Below are positions 1-9,186 of a stretch of 45,135 nucleotides of DNA, piece after piece (position 1 is the first letter of the stretch; every line of letters starts with the position of its first letter). The stretch comes from Dehalococcoidia bacterium (lineage in GTDB: Bacteria > Chloroflexota > Dehalococcoidia > UBA2979): assembly GCA_009379925.1 (NCBI GenBank), contig WHSU01000027.1, forward strand, positions 1 through 45,135, read 5' to 3'. The notes under the pieces were generated by a model. That model did no database searches. It saw nothing but the letters and a program-made list of their open reading frames with translations, and had not been told where the DNA came from. The position numbers and the translations under genes were made by a program.

Positions 1-46
1 ACGGAGTAGCGCATCCGCGCCGGCGGCTGGGTACGATCAGGCAACT

Positions 47-101
47 GGGCCTCCTGCTCGACTTGGTCGGGTTCACCAACCCCAAGTCTCGCGGGAGGCC
101 C
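47..101. terminator. Large imperfect hairpin, probable bidirectional terminator
   Basis: An inverted repeat spans the whole interval. GGGCCTCC (47-54) pairs with GGAGGCCC (94-101), GACTTGG (60-66) pairs with CCAAGTC (82-88), and GGTT (70-73) pairs with AACC (78-81) around a CACC loop. The helices are separated by a short internal loop and a 3-nt bulge. It lies just downstream of the minus-strand CoA-transferase, whose stop is at 143. A terminator serving that gene and any plus-strand gene left of the window is the simplest reading. There is no U-tract. A palindromic repeat or a transposon end is also possible. Confidence 0.5.
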
Positions 102-142
102 AGCCTTCCGTCAGGTGTCTCGCAGGTGTGTGGTCAGTACAG

Positions 143-1447
143 CTAGGCGACGGCCGGCTCGCGGCAGACCACCACGCCCGCCTCGGCCAGCGCACCGACC
201 TCGGACACCGCGAACCCGGCCTCGACCAGCACCTCCGCCGAGTGCTCCCCGAGGGCCGGGGCGGCGCGCTGCACGCGCGTCGGCGTGCGGTGCATGTTCA
301 CCGAGGGGCCGACGACGCGCTGCGGACCGGTCACCGAGTGGATGACCTCGGCCATGATCCCTTCCGCCACCACCTGGGGGTCGTCGGCTGCGTGTTCGGG
401 CAGCTGCACCGGCGCTACCGGCACGCCCGCGGCGTCGAAGTCCGCCACCCACTCGGCGGTCGTGCGGCCGAGGAATCGACGCCGGATCTCGTCGCGCCAG
501 CCTTCCGCCTCCGCGATGTTCGCCGGGTCGCGGCTGTCGTAGTCCGGCTCGTCGCTGCGCTCGCCCTCGATGCCGAGCACGCGGCGCATCGCATCGCGGT
601 TTGCCTTCGTGAGCGCGCCGAGGACGACCGCGCCATCCGAGGCGCGATAGGCGCCGTAGTACAACTTGAACGCCGTGCGCAGCAGCTGGCGGCGCTGGCG
701 TGCCTCCAGCACCTCGGCGTACGACCCGCCCGAGGCGCGGAGCCGCTCAATTTCCTCGACCATCGGGTCACGGATGATGGAATCGGTCACGGGCTCTCGC
801 ATGACGGCGGCGGCCTGCAGGAAGAGCCCGGTGCGCAGCAGTGAGGTGTCCAGGCGCTGCCCCTCGCCGGTGCGTTCGCGGTGGTAGAGCGCCGCGCACA
901 CGCCCATGGCCGCGGCGAAGCCGGAGACGATGTCCGCGATCGGGATCGAGATCAGGTCCGGCGCCCCGTCGTCGTTCGTCTTGCCGTCGGCGACCATGAG
1001 GCCGGAGTAGCCCTGCGCGACGATGTCCGAGCCGGCCCGGTACGCCTCGGGGCCACGCTCGCCGAAGCCCGTGTTCTGCCAGTAGATGATGTCGGGCCGC
1101 CGCTCACACAGACTCTCGTAGTCGATGCCCATGCGCTCGGCGACGCCCAGGCGGTAGTTCGTCGTGACGACGTCGGTCGAGGGGACCAGCCGCTGCACCA
1201 CCTCGCGGCCGCGCGGGTCGTGCATGTCGACGACCAGGCTGCGCTTACCTCGGTTGAGCGCCTGGAAGCCCTTGCTCTCACCCTGGATCACGGAGCCGGA
1301 CCGGCGCGTCTGCTCGCCTCCCGGCGGCTCGACCTTGATCACGTCGGCGCCCAGGTCAGCGAGGTTCACCCCGCACACGGGCGCCGCGACGATCTGCGAG
1401 AACTCGAGGACCCGGACACCAGCCAGGGGGCCGTCAGTGAGCTGCAT
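143..1447 (-). CDS. CaiB/BaiF family (type III) CoA-transferase
   Basis: 434-residue type III CoA-transferase, an enzyme class that moves CoA between acyl-CoA thioesters and free carboxylic acids in the cytoplasm. The N-terminus reads GVRVLEFSQIVAAPVCGVNL and is followed by LGADVIKVEPPGGEQTR, the typical CoA-binding Rossmann start. The motif IPIADIVSGFAAAMG carries the aspartate expected to form the acyl-enzyme intermediate. ALYHRERTGEGQ and a C-terminal GEHSAEVL also match the family. ATG 1447 was chosen because GGAGGT lies just upstream. A longer open frame to 1642 would run into the neighbouring gene and has no family similarity. Length is normal for a single-domain member. The substrate cannot be read from sequence; a carnitine, formyl/oxalyl, mesaconyl or bile-acid-type acyl group is possible. 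Confidence 0.93.
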   Translation of the reverse strand: MQLTDGPLAGVRVLEFSQIVAAPVCGVNLADLGADVIKVEPPGGEQTRRSGSVIQGESKGFQALNRGKRSLVVDMHDPRGREVVQRLVPSTDVVTTNYRLGVAERMGIDYESLCERRPDIIYWQNTGFGERGPEAYRAGSDIVAQGYSGLMVADGKTNDDGAPDLISIPIADIVSGFAAAMGVCAALYHRERTGEGQRLDTSLLRTGLFLQAAAVMREPVTDSIIRDPMVEEIERLRASGGSYAEVLEARQRRQLLRTAFKLYYGAYRASDGAVVLGALTKANRDAMRRVLGIEGERSDEPDYDSRDPANIAEAEGWRDEIRRRFLGRTTAEWVADFDAAGVPVAPVQLPEHAADDPQVVAEGIMAEVIHSVTGPQRVVGPSVNMHRTPTRVQRAAPALGEHSAEVLVEAGFAVSEVGALAEAGVVVCREPAVA

Positions 1448-1509
1448 GCTCGCACCTCCGCCTCTGCCGGAGATATTACATGCCACATCAATGCATGGGC
1501 CGACGCCGG

Positions 1510-2286
1510 CTAGGCGAGTTCCTGGAAGGCGAGGAAGCGGTCGACCGCGAGGCCGGCGAGAAACAGCCCCACGCCGACGCCGACGCCAAGCATGACGCGG
1601 GACGCGGTCGGCTCGTGCTGCAGGTTCCCGAGCGTGCTCCACCCGGCGTACGCGACCGAGAAGAGCACCACGTGCACCACGCCACCGATGAGCGCCCAGT
1701 CACGTGCATTTCCGGCGCCAAGGACCGCGACCAGCACAAGGACCAGCAGCACACTGGCGAGGATGCCGGCCGCAGCCGCCTTCCCGGCGGCCCCCGTCAC
1801 GGCCATCCGGAACTGCTCGCGCCAGACCGGCCGGTAGGAGCGCTTCTCGACCTCGGTGCGCCGAAAGAGCCATGATCCCGCCGGCACGGGTTCGACGGGT
1901 GCGCGGGCCGGCAGGCGACCGACGAGCACTAGCCCGGCCAGCCACGTCAGACCAGCGGCCACGAAGATGGAGAGGAGGCCGAGGCGCGCTTCGCCGGGCG
2001 TCCGGCCCGCGGTGCAGTAGTAAGGGACACCGCCGCCCCGCTCGGCACGTTCGAAGCAATGCCGGACCCAGCCATCATCGGGCCGGGCAACCTCCATGTA
2101 GCGGGCTTCGCTGCCGGTCGTGCCGCCATCAGCAAAGACGGTGTAGGTGCTTAGCCCCTCCTCATTGGGAGGTGTCGAAACCTTGCCGACCACCTCGCGG
2201 CCCGTACAGCCCGCGAGGAGGAGGCCGAGCGCGGCGAGAAGGCACACGCCGGATAGCCGAGTCGCTAGCCCTCGATGCCTGGCCAT
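1510..2286 (-). CDS. Predicted membrane lipoprotein, function unknown
   Basis: 258 residues of no recognised family. A signal sequence ends in a lipobox-like LLLAGC (Cys about residue 27). An extracytoplasmic segment of roughly 70 residues with two cysteines follows (HCFERAE and YYCTAG). Four hydrophobic helices follow, at about residues 100-122, 168-190, 193-212 and 228-248. The polar loop between the first and second contains many Arg and Glu residues. It is 62 bp upstream of the CoA-transferase start on the same strand, so co-transcription is possible but the functions look unrelated. Coding is supported by the long frame, the clean signal and membrane pattern, and a hydrophobic-polar alternation absent from the other frames. 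Confidence 0.72.
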   Translation of the reverse strand: MARHRGLATRLSGVCLLAALGLLLAGCTGREVVGKVSTPPNEEGLSTYTVFADGGTTGSEARYMEVARPDDGWVRHCFERAERGGGVPYYCTAGRTPGEARLGLLSIFVAAGLTWLAGLVLVGRLPARAPVEPVPAGSWLFRRTEVEKRSYRPVWREQFRMAVTGAAGKAAAAGILASVLLVLVLVAVLGAGNARDWALIGGVVHVVLFSVAYAGWSTLGNLQHEPTASRVMLGVGVGVGLFLAGLAVDRFLAFQELA

Positions 2287-2434
2287 GCCCGCAGCCGCCC
2301 AACCCGCATGCCGGCATCCGCGAGCGGCGGCGCCGTCGACGGTGACCGTACGTCATGCGTGCTGAGGGCGTCGACCGGCCGGTGGCGTGGTTCGACATGC
2401 TCACCACGAACGGGAGAGGTCAGGACCCAGGAGA

Positions 2435-2469
2435 TCCGCTCACCCTGACCCCGTCGAAGGGCGAGCGGA
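2435..2469 (-). terminator. 12-bp hairpin downstream of aconitase; resembles a dispersed palindromic repeat
   Basis: TCCGCTCACCCT (2435-2446) and AGGGCGAGCGGA (2458-2469) form a 12-bp stem around an 11-nt loop. Read on the minus strand, all 12 positions pair, one of them a G-U wobble, and the stem begins 15 nt after the aconitase stop. The sequence CCTTCGAC-GGGTCAGGGTGAG resembles a palindromic intergenic repeat common in many GC-rich genomes, so it may be a repeat that serves as terminator. The rest of the 2287-2484 gap shows no gene. Confidence 0.5.
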
Positions 2470-2484
2470 CCCCTCGATGAACGG

Positions 2485-5163
2485 CTAGCTCTCCAGCAGC
2501 TGGCGCAGCACGAACTGGAGGATGCCGCCGTGGCGGTAGTAGTCCACTTCCACGGGGGTGTCGATGCGGCAACGGACGCGGAAGGCCGTCTCCTTACCGT
2601 CGTCGGCGAGGGCGCGCACCGACAGCTCCTGCTTCGGCGAGAGGCTCTCGTCGATGCCCTCGATGTCGTAGCGCTCGCGGCCGGTCAGGCCCAGGCTCTC
2701 CGGCGTCTCGCCCGGCATGAACTCCAGCGGGAGGATGCCCATGCCGACGAGGTTGCTGCGGTGGATGCGCTCGTACGACTGTGCGATCACCGCCCGCACG
2801 CCCTGGAGCGCCGGCCCCTTGGCCGCCCAGTCACGCGAGGAGCCGGAGCCGTATTCGCGGCCCGAGATCAGGATGAGCGGGACGCCTTCCTCCTGGTAGC
2901 GCATGGCCACGTCGTAGAGCGGGGCCTCCTCGTTGTCGGGGAAGTGCACCGCCCAGCCGCCCTCGCGGTCGACGAGCAGGTTGCGCAGCCGCACGTTGGC
3001 GAACGTGCCGCGCATCATCACCTCGTGGTTGCCGCGACGTGAGCCGTACGAGTTGTAGCCGCTCACCGGCACCTCGTGGTCATCGAGGTACTTCGCGCCG
3101 GGCGTTCCGCGCGCGATGGCGCCCGCCGGCGAGATGTGGTCCGTGGTCACCGAGTCGCCGAGGAGCGCCAGCACGCGTGCCTCTCGGATGTCGCCCATCG
3201 CACCCGGCGTGCGGGGGAGGTCCTCGAAGAATGGGGGCCGGCGCACGTACGTCGAGTCCGGGTCCCACACGAAGCGGTCGCCAGTCGGCGCATCGAGGCC
3301 GGCCCAGCGCTCGTCGCCGGCGAAGACGTCCGCGTACTGCTCGCTGAACATGCGCGACTGCACGGACTCCTGGATCGTGTCGGCCACCTCGCGTTGCGTC
3401 GGCCAGATGTCCTTCAGGAACACCGGCCGGCCGTCCTGGCCGGTGCCCAGCGGCTCGGATAGCAGGTCGATGTCGGTGCGGCCCGCGAGGGCGTACGCCA
3501 CCACGAGGGGCGGCGAGGCGAGGTAGTTCGAGCGCACCTTGTTGTGTACGCGCGCCTCGAAGTTGCGGTTGCCGGAGAGCACGGCGGCGACGGCCAGGTG
3601 GCCGTGGTCGACGGCCCGGTCGATCTCGTCCGGCAGCGGGCCGGAGTTCCCGATGCACGTCGTGCATCCGTAGCCGACGAGACCGAAGCCTAGCTCATCC
3701 AGGTAGTCTTGCAGCCCGGCGTGCTCCAGGTAGTCCGTCACCACCTTCGAGCCGGGCGCGAGGCTGGTCTTAACCCACGGCTGGGTGCGCAGTCCCGCCT
3801 CGACGGCCTTCTTCGCGAGGATGCCCGCCCCCACCATCACCTCCGGGTTCGAGGTGTTGGTGCAGCTGGTGATGGCCGCGATGACGACCGAGCCGTTCTG
3901 GATCTCGTAGGAAGCGCCGTTGTCCTGCACCGGCACGGGCGCGCGGCCGGCGCCGGCCTCGACCTGCTCCTCGATCTCCCTGAGCGCGGAGGGCTTCATC
4001 GCGCTCAAGGTGATGCGGTCCTGCGGGCGCTTCGGCCCAGCCAGGCTCGGCTCGATGGTCGCCATGTCGAGCTCGAGCACGGCCGAGTAGGTCGGGTCCG
4101 GCGTGGCGTCCGTGCGGAAGAGCGCCTGTGCCTTCGCGTAGGCCTCGACGCGCGCGATGATGCGTTCGTCGCGGGCGGTGAAGCGCAGGTACCGCAGCGT
4201 CTCATCGTCGACGGGGAAGAAGCCGACCGTCGCGCCGTACTCCGGGCACATGTTCGCGATGGTGGCCCGAGCGGCCAGCGGCAGGTTGCTCAGCCCCTGC
4301 CCGAAGAATTCGACGAACTTGCCGACGACGTTGCGCGCCCGCAGCAGCTCCGTCACCCGCAGCACCAGGTCGGTGCCCGTGGCGCCCTCGGGCAGCGCGC
4401 CCACGAGGCGGACGCCGACCACCTGCGGGATCAGCATCGACACCGGCTGGCCAAGCATGCCGGCCTCCGCCTCGATACCGCCGACGCCCCAGCCGAGCAC
4501 GCCCAGCCCGTTGATCATCGTGGTGTGGGAGTCCGTGCCGACTAGCGTGTCGGGGTAGGCGTTCCCCTCGTCGTCCTCGAGGACAACGTGCGCGAGGTAC
4601 TCGAGGTTCACCTGGTGCACGATGCCGGTGTCCGGCGGGACGACACGGAAGCCGCGGAACGCGCCCTGCGCCCACTTCAGCAGCTGGTAGCGCTCGGCGT
4701 TCCGCTCGAACTCCTTCTCCGCATTGATGCGGAAGGCCTCGTCCAGGCCGAAGACATCGACTTGCACCGAATGGTCGATGACGAGGTCGACCGGCTGGAG
4801 CGGGTTGATCTTGTCCGGGTTGCCGCCCATTTCGGCCATGGCGTCGCGCATCGCGGCCAGGTCGACGACGGCGGGGACGCCGGTGAAGTCCTGCAACAAC
4901 ACGCGTCCGGGCCGGAAGGCGATCTCGATGTCCGGCTCGACGACCGGGTCCCAGTTCGCCACCGCTCGAATCTGCTCCTGCGTGACGCTCGAGTTGTCCT
5001 CGTAACGCAGCAGGTTCTCCAGCAAGATGCGGTGTGTGAAGGGAAGGCGGTGCAGGTCCGCCCCAAGCGCCTCGGCCACCCGGTCGAGACGGTAGATCGT
5101 GTAGGACTCGCCGCCCACGGCCAGCGAGTCGCGTGCCCCAAAGCTATCCAGAGACTGTGGCAT
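2485..5163 (-). CDS. acnA: Aconitate hydratase (AcnA/IRP type)
   Basis: 892-residue cytoplasmic aconitase that interconverts citrate and isocitrate through cis-aconitate in the TCA cycle. The three 4Fe-4S cluster cysteines are Cys434 ([10 protein letters not shown]) and Cys500/Cys503 ([13 protein letters not shown]). Other family motifs are [55 protein letters not shown] and [19 protein letters not shown]. Length matches the AcnA/IRP1 group of about 890-900 residues and not AcnB. The N-terminus ([23 protein letters not shown]) is standard. The gene stands alone between a hairpin downstream and a 212-bp upstream gap that probably holds its promoter. A GAGG sits directly before ATG 5163, closer than an ideal ribosome binding site. 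Confidence 0.97.
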   Translation of the reverse strand: MPQSLDSFGARDSLAVGGESYTIYRLDRVAEALGADLHRLPFTHRILLENLLRYEDNSSVTQEQIRAVANWDPVVEPDIEIAFRPGRVLLQDFTGVPAVVDLAAMRDAMAEMGGNPDKINPLQPVDLVIDHSVQVDVFGLDEAFRINAEKEFERNAERYQLLKWAQGAFRGFRVVPPDTGIVHQVNLEYLAHVVLEDDEGNAYPDTLVGTDSHTTMINGLGVLGWGVGGIEAEAGMLGQPVSMLIPQVVGVRLVGALPEGATGTDLVLRVTELLRARNVVGKFVEFFGQGLSNLPLAARATIANMCPEYGATVGFFPVDDETLRYLRFTARDERIIARVEAYAKAQALFRTDATPDPTYSAVLELDMATIEPSLAGPKRPQDRITLSAMKPSALREIEEQVEAGAGRAPVPVQDNGASYEIQNGSVVIAAITSCTNTSNPEVMVGAGILAKKAVEAGLRTQPWVKTSLAPGSKVVTDYLEHAGLQDYLDELGFGLVGYGCTTCIGNSGPLPDEIDRAVDHGHLAVAAVLSGNRNFEARVHNKVRSNYLASPPLVVAYALAGRTDIDLLSEPLGTGQDGRPVFLKDIWPTQREVADTIQESVQSRMFSEQYADVFAGDERWAGLDAPTGDRFVWDPDSTYVRRPPFFEDLPRTPGAMGDIREARVLALLGDSVTTDHISPAGAIARGTPGAKYLDDHEVPVSGYNSYGSRRGNHEVMMRGTFANVRLRNLLVDREGGWAVHFPDNEEAPLYDVAMRYQEEGVPLILISGREYGSGSSRDWAAKGPALQGVRAVIAQSYERIHRSNLVGMGILPLEFMPGETPESLGLTGRERYDIEGIDESLSPKQELSVRALADDGKETAFRVRCRIDTPVEVDYYRHGGILQFVLRQLLES

Positions 5164-5285
5164 CCTCGGTCATTCCCGCTTTCGCGGCCGCCCCGGTGAG
5201 GCGCCGGGGTAGCCGAATGTGCTCGAGGTGGCGCGCCAATGCGACCTCCCGGCGCGTGTGCGCTCATCGTAGCGCAGAGCGGGGA

Positions 5286-5310
5286 ATGCCGCCGGTGCAC
5301 CCGGCGGCAT
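5286..5310 (-). terminator. Perfect 10-bp hairpin, terminator candidate for the ABC/DUF2269 genes
   Basis: ATGCCGCCGG (5286-5295) and CCGGCGGCAT (5301-5310) pair perfectly around a 5-nt loop. It lies 65 nt past the stop of the minus-strand gene at 5376, in the gap before aconitase. On the minus strand it is followed by TTCCCC, so the U-tract is poor. A second, shorter stem (CCCCGG 5191-5196 with CCGGGG 5204-5209) lies in the presumed aconitase leader. No gene is seen in 5164-5375. Confidence 0.5.
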
Positions 5311-5375
5311 CTTCGTGCCTCCAGCCGTGGCGGCACTCAACCAGGCCTCCCTCAGCCCGCAAATGACGACTGGGA

Positions 5376-5906
5376 TCAGCGACTACCTCGGCGGATGCGA
5401 CCCCACGGCTTGAAGACCGACAGCGTGAAGGCGATGAGCAGGGCCGTCGAGGAGACGAGCGGCGGGAACAACATGCTGCTCTCCAGGAAGTCGACCGCCT
5501 GCCCGGCGGCGGACTGCTCGCCCTGCTCAGCCAGCGTGACCACCTGCGGCCGCAACGCGAACAGCACGAGCGTGGTGAGCAGGATGTTCAGCGCGAGCTT
5601 CAGCGTGACCCACCAGTACCGCACGAGCCCAAACTTGCTGCCGAGTCCGAGCAGCACGCCACTGGCGAGACAGACCACGCCCGATGTGAACAGCGGCCAG
5701 ATGGCGAACAATTCGAGGGCACGGTAGGCGAAGGCCTTCGTGCCCGGGTCATCCGCACCGACCGCCGTGAAGACCAGTGCGGCCATCGCGAGGTCGAGTC
5801 CGAACCATGCCCCGGCGGACATGATGTGCACGAGCAATACGCCCTTGCGCGTCCGCGCTCCCAGTCGCCACGGCCGAGCGGTTGTGGTCGCTACGTAAGC
5901 GGTCAT
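5376..5906 (-). CDS. DUF2269-like integral membrane protein
   Basis: About 176 residues, nearly all membrane-embedded, with four hydrophobic helices. They begin at GVLLVHIMSAGAWFGLDLAM, then FAIWPLFTSGVVCLASGVLL, then WWVTLKLALNILLTTLVLFA, and the last near LVSSTALLIAFTLSVF. The GAWFGLD segment in helix 1 resembles the conserved start of DUF2269 and similar CopD-like predicted membrane proteins. That assignment is from memory of the pattern. ATG 5906 is preferred; an in-frame ATG at 5954 would add 16 residues. It follows the ABC permease gene by 78 bp or 30 bp on the same strand and is probably part of that operon. Function is unknown; an accessory role in the exporter is only an inference from position. 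Confidence 0.7.
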   Translation of the reverse strand: MTAYVATTTARPWRLGARTRKGVLLVHIMSAGAWFGLDLAMAALVFTAVGADDPGTKAFAYRALELFAIWPLFTSGVVCLASGVLLGLGSKFGLVRYWWVTLKLALNILLTTLVLFALRPQVVTLAEQGEQSAAGQAVDFLESSMLFPPLVSSTALLIAFTLSVFKPWGRIRRGSR

Positions 5907-5984
5907 GATCTCTACTCTCTGGCGCAGGGGTGCGGTCCCGTCGCGGGGAGCCATCGAATTGGCCCCCCACGACTGGCGCGCTGG

Positions 5985-6791
5985 CTAGTTCACGATGTCG
6001 CGGCGACGGAACGTAATCACGGCCGCCGCGACGGCGAGCGCGACGTACCCGGCGGTGACGGTCAACGCGTGGACGTACGACGCATCCGGCGTGCCGCCAG
6101 CAGCGATCGCCCGCAGCAGGAGGCCGGGGTAGACGCCCGCAACGCCGGTCCAGGAATCCGACGTGATGTTCTCGATCGGTCCGGTCCAGACGATGCCGAT
6201 GGCCAGCGCGATCGGGATCGAGCGGACCAGGACTCCCAGCGCCATGCCGTAGCACGCCCACGCGACGGTGCCGATGACGGCGTTGAGGTAGGCGCCGGCG
6301 TTCTCCTGGAGCGCGCCCCACGTGAACCACTGGTCCGTGGAGATGTCCGCACCGGGGGCAAGGGCCAGTCCCGCGGCCCACGCCGCCGCGAGCCCGAGGG
6401 CCAACGCGGCCGCGGCGTACGTGAGTAGCCCACCCAGCTTCCCGGTCAGCAACAGCCCGCGGCGTGGTTGCGCCAACAGGAGCGTCCGGAAGGTCGCGCG
6501 CGAGAACTCAGACGCCCAGTTTGCCGTGAACACCACGAACACGAAGATGCCCGTGAATGAGACGGCAAACGAGAACGCCTCGGCGCCTCCGCCCGGCGCA
6601 GCCAGATCCTCCGTGGTCGGGCGCAAGACGCCCTCCGACGGGCCGCCGAAGCCATCGGTCGCGGTGGGCTCGGCCATCGAGAAGACGATCGCGGTCATCG
6701 CCACGGCGGCCAGGACGACGATGCCGGCGGTGATGGCTATCGTCCGGCGCCGCGTGAACTTCGACAGTTCGGCCTGGAATACGCGGTTCAT
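5985..6791 (-). CDS. ABC-2 type transporter permease
   Basis: 268-residue permease of an ABC-2 exporter. The opening MNRVFQAELSKFTRRRTIAITAG is the usual cytoplasmic lead into helix 1. Helix 1 is followed by an external loop rich in Pro, Gly and Ala. The cytoplasmic segment SEFSRATFRTLLLAQPRRGLLLTGKL between helices 2 and 3 is the characteristic coupling region of this family. Six membrane segments can be counted, ending in ALTVTAGYVALAVAAAVITFRRRDI. Its ATG overlaps the stop of the ATPase gene by 4 bp (ATGA), so the two are translationally coupled. Substrate unknown. Pairing with a NarL-type two-component system suggests drug or peptide-antibiotic export or envelope-stress response, which is inference. 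Confidence 0.9.
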   Translation of the reverse strand: MNRVFQAELSKFTRRRTIAITAGIVVLAAVAMTAIVFSMAEPTATDGFGGPSEGVLRPTTEDLAAPGGGAEAFSFAVSFTGIFVFVVFTANWASEFSRATFRTLLLAQPRRGLLLTGKLGGLLTYAAAALALGLAAAWAAGLALAPGADISTDQWFTWGALQENAGAYLNAVIGTVAWACYGMALGVLVRSIPIALAIGIVWTGPIENITSDSWTGVAGVYPGLLLRAIAAGGTPDASYVHALTVTAGYVALAVAAAVITFRRRDIVN

Positions 6792-7714
6792 CGTGCAGCT
6801 CCGTTCACCATCTCGAGGTAGCGCTCCTCGAGGCTCATTCGGTCGCTCCGCAGCTCGACCAGGACGATGCCCTCGTCAGCGGCGGCACGGTTCGCCTCCG
6901 CGGCGATGACGCGGAATTGCTCCTCGGCGCAGGTCACCTTCACGCGACAGTCGTCGCGTTCCACGGCGTGACGACCGTCCGTGCAGACGACGCGTTCAAG
7001 CCGCCCGAGATCCTCCAGATGCTGCGGGACGAGTGTGATGCTCACCTCGCGGGCGCCGAACTCAGTCGTCGGGCCCTCGAAGAGCAGCGCGCCGTGGTCG
7101 ATGACCACCAGCCAGTCGCAGGTCTGTTCGAGCTCCGAGAGCTGATGCGACGAGACGAAGATCGTCCGCCCGTCCTCCGCGAGCGTCCCGATCAGCCGTC
7201 GCATCTCGTGGATCGCGACGGGGTCGAGGCCGTTCGTCGGCTCATCGAGGATGAGGAGTTCGGGATCGCCCAGCAGCGCGGCGGCGACCGCCAACCGCTG
7301 CTTCATACCCATCGAGTAGCGTCCGAACCGGTCCTCGCCACGGTCACCAAGCCCCACCAGGTCGAGCAGCGCGGGGACCTGGGCGGCGTCGTGGCCGCCC
7401 ACCGTCGCCAGGAGGCGCAGGTTCTCGCGGCCGCTGAGCCCCGCGTAGAACGCCGGGTGCTCGACCGAAGCACCGACTCGCCCGAGGTAGCGCGACGGGT
7501 CGCTAAGTGACTCGCCTAGCACGTGCCCGCTGCCGCTCGAACGCCCAACGAGCCCGAGCAGCATGCCCATCGTCGTGGTCTTGCCGGCCCCGTTGGGGCC
7601 GACGAAGCCAGCGACGGCGCCTCGTGGGACGGTGATGCTGAGGCCATCGACGGCTACGTGGCCACCGAAGCGCTTGGTGAGTCCCTGGGTCTCGATCGCC
7701 AGGTCGCTGTTCAT
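6788..7714 (-). CDS. ABC transporter ATP-binding protein
   Basis: 308-residue ATPase that powers the adjacent ABC-2 permease. Motifs in order: Walker A GPNGAGKTT (about residues 38-46), a YSMGMKQRLAVAAALLG signature in place of LSGGQ, Walker B LLILDEPTNGLD, and a switch histidine in FVSSHQLSELEQ. A C-terminal domain of about 90 residues (DRMSLEERYLEMV at its end) is typical of CcmA/BcrA-type drug-exporter ATPases. ATG 7714 follows an AGAGAGGA ribosome binding site. Longer in-frame starts reach into the divergent promoter region and encode low-complexity sequence. It is the first gene of the transporter operon and is divergent from the sensor kinase at 8020. Confidence 0.94.
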   Translation of the reverse strand: MNSDLAIETQGLTKRFGGHVAVDGLSITVPRGAVAGFVGPNGAGKTTTMGMLLGLVGRSSGSGHVLGESLSDPSRYLGRVGASVEHPAFYAGLSGRENLRLLATVGGHDAAQVPALLDLVGLGDRGEDRFGRYSMGMKQRLAVAAALLGDPELLILDEPTNGLDPVAIHEMRRLIGTLAEDGRTIFVSSHQLSELEQTCDWLVVIDHGALLFEGPTTEFGAREVSITLVPQHLEDLGRLERVVCTDGRHAVERDDCRVKVTCAEEQFRVIAAEANRAAADEGIVLVELRSDRMSLEERYLEMVNGAAR

Positions 7715-8019
7715 GCGTCGTCCTCTCTCTGCGCGGCCTTTCTTCGCGGCGGGAGTGCCGCACAACCATCCTGTCGACGCAGGCGGCGGGCGGCGTCGCC
7801 CACCGGCATGCACTTGCGCTGCTACCGTCGAGGCAAGCGGGCATGTCAGCCCACCCGCGGCGTACCGCGCCCGCGGTATGCGACCCGGCCACATCGAGCC
7901 TCTCGCGGTACGCGGGAGCCGCCGGTCCGGGTGACGACATGGCTGTGCGCGGGTCGGATGATGGGAGGGCAAGGGCGGCTCCACCGACCAACCGGAGCCG
8001 CGCGGACTACGGTGATCGC
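7715..8019. promoter_or_regulatory. Divergent intergenic region between ABC operon and two-component system
   Basis: These 305 bp separate the starts of the minus-strand ATPase gene and the plus-strand kinase gene and contain no convincing coding sequence. At the right end, TACGGT (8008-8013) fits a TANNNT -10 box and lies exactly 6 nt before ATG 8020. That suggests a leaderless kinase transcript. No clear -35 box or operator is seen. A control site for the response regulator would be expected here by analogy with other transporter/two-component pairs, but none was identified. Confidence 0.4.
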
Positions 8020-9186
8020 ATGACGGCCACAACACCGCACGAGTCCCCTCGGCCACTGCCCTGGGTCCGCGAGGGCTGGCCCACGCTCGCGCTGCCCGCG
8101 CTGCTGGCGGTCGTGCAGCTGGTCGGGACGTACTTCGCCTCGCGGGGACAGCCCGAGCGCGATCCGCTCGATGCCTTCGCCGTCCTACTCCTGATCGCCG
8201 GTCCCGCCGCGCTGGCGGCGTGGCCTCGTTGGCCGCTCATCACGCTGTGGGGCGCCACCGGCGCCGCACTGCTGTACATGCTCATGGGCTACCCCTACGG
8301 CCCGGTCATTTTCAGCCCGGTGATCGCCCTGTACCTCACGGTCACTCGAGGTCGCCGCGTGGCCGCCTGGTCGGCTGCGGGGGCGCTCTACGGCGGGCAC
8401 TTTGGCGCACGGCTGCTCATGGACATCGAGCCACCGAGTTGGGGCGAGGCGCTGGGGGTGGGCGCGTGGCTGCTCGTCATCCTCGTCGTCTCCGAGGTGC
8501 TGCGTGTGCGCCGCGAACGTGTCGCGGAGGCCGAGCGGACGCACGCCGAGGAGAGCCGCCGACGCGCCAGCGAGGAGCGCCTCTTCATCGCACGCGAACT
8601 GCACGACGTGCTCGCGCACCACATCTCGCTGATGAACGTGCAGGCCGGCGTGGGCCTCCACCTCTTCGACCAGCAGCCGGAGCAGGCGCGTACGGCCCTG
8701 ACGGCCATCGAACAGGCGAGCCGCGAGGCCATGGGTGAACTACGTTCGGTGCTGAACATCCTGCACCGTCCGGACGAAGCGGCGCCGCGGGCGCCGACAC
8801 CGAGCCTCGCCCGCCTCGAGGGCATCGTGACGCAAGCCTCCGCCGCGGGACTCGATGTGCGCACGGAGGTCGCGGGAGAGGCGCGGGTCCTCCCCGCGCC
8901 GGTCGAGGCCGCGGCCTACCGGGTCGTGCAGGAGGCGGTGACGAACGTGATCCGGCACGCCGCCGCCACCTCGGCGCTGGTGCGCCTCTCCTACGGCGAG
9001 CACGAACTCACCGTGCAGGTCGAGGATGATGGCGTGGGTGGCGCCTCGCACAGTGGGGGTACCGGGAAGGGGCTGGAGGGGATGCGGGAGCGCGTATACG
9101 CCCTGGGCGGGCAGTTCGAGGCCGGCCCGTTACCCGGCCGGGGTTTCCGCGTGCGTGCCTCGCTGCCGGCGGAGGGGGCGCCGTGA
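8020..9186 (+). CDS. NarL-family sensor histidine kinase
   Basis: 388-residue membrane histidine kinase. Residues 20-165 form several hydrophobic helices (LALPALLAVVQLVGTYFA, FAVLLLIAGPAALAAW, LITLWGATGAALLYMLMG and others) with almost no extracellular domain, so it probably senses within the membrane. A coiled segment (RERVAEAERTHAEESRRRAS) leads to the HisKA_3 dimerisation box ARELHDVLAHHISLMNVQAG with phospho-accepting His195. The HATPase region has the N box VVQEAVTNVIRHA, the G1 box VEDDGVGG and the G2 box GKGLEGMRERVYALGG. ATG 8020 lacks a clear Shine-Dalgarno; a longer start exists but encodes unrelated sequence. It overlaps the response regulator by 4 bp and is divergent from an ABC exporter, the layout of an exporter-controlling pair. 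Confidence 0.92.
   Translation: MTATTPHESPRPLPWVREGWPTLALPALLAVVQLVGTYFASRGQPERDPLDAFAVLLLIAGPAALAAWPRWPLITLWGATGAALLYMLMGYPYGPVIFSPVIALYLTVTRGRRVAAWSAAGALYGGHFGARLLMDIEPPSWGEALGVGAWLLVILVVSEVLRVRRERVAEAERTHAEESRRRASEERLFIARELHDVLAHHISLMNVQAGVGLHLFDQQPEQARTALTAIEQASREAMGELRSVLNILHRPDEAAPRAPTPSLARLEGIVTQASAAGLDVRTEVAGEARVLPAPVEAAAYRVVQEAVTNVIRHAAATSALVRLSYGEHELTVQVEDDGVGGASHSGGTGKGLEGMRERVYALGGQFEAGPLPGRGFRVRASLPAEGAP

Noticed and set aside
1448..1642. N-terminal extension of the first CoA-transferase
   Set aside because: It would overlap the lipoprotein gene, is Arg-rich and unlike the family. ATG 1447 has GGAGGT.
3709..4545. Plus-strand open frame of about 280 codons inside the aconitase gene
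   Set aside because: Antisense to conserved aconitase motifs, with Arg/Ala-rich composition and no ribosome binding site.
7715..8056. N-terminal extension of the ABC ATPase
   Set aside because: Low-complexity sequence in the divergent promoter region. The family start and an AGAGAGGA site are at 7714.
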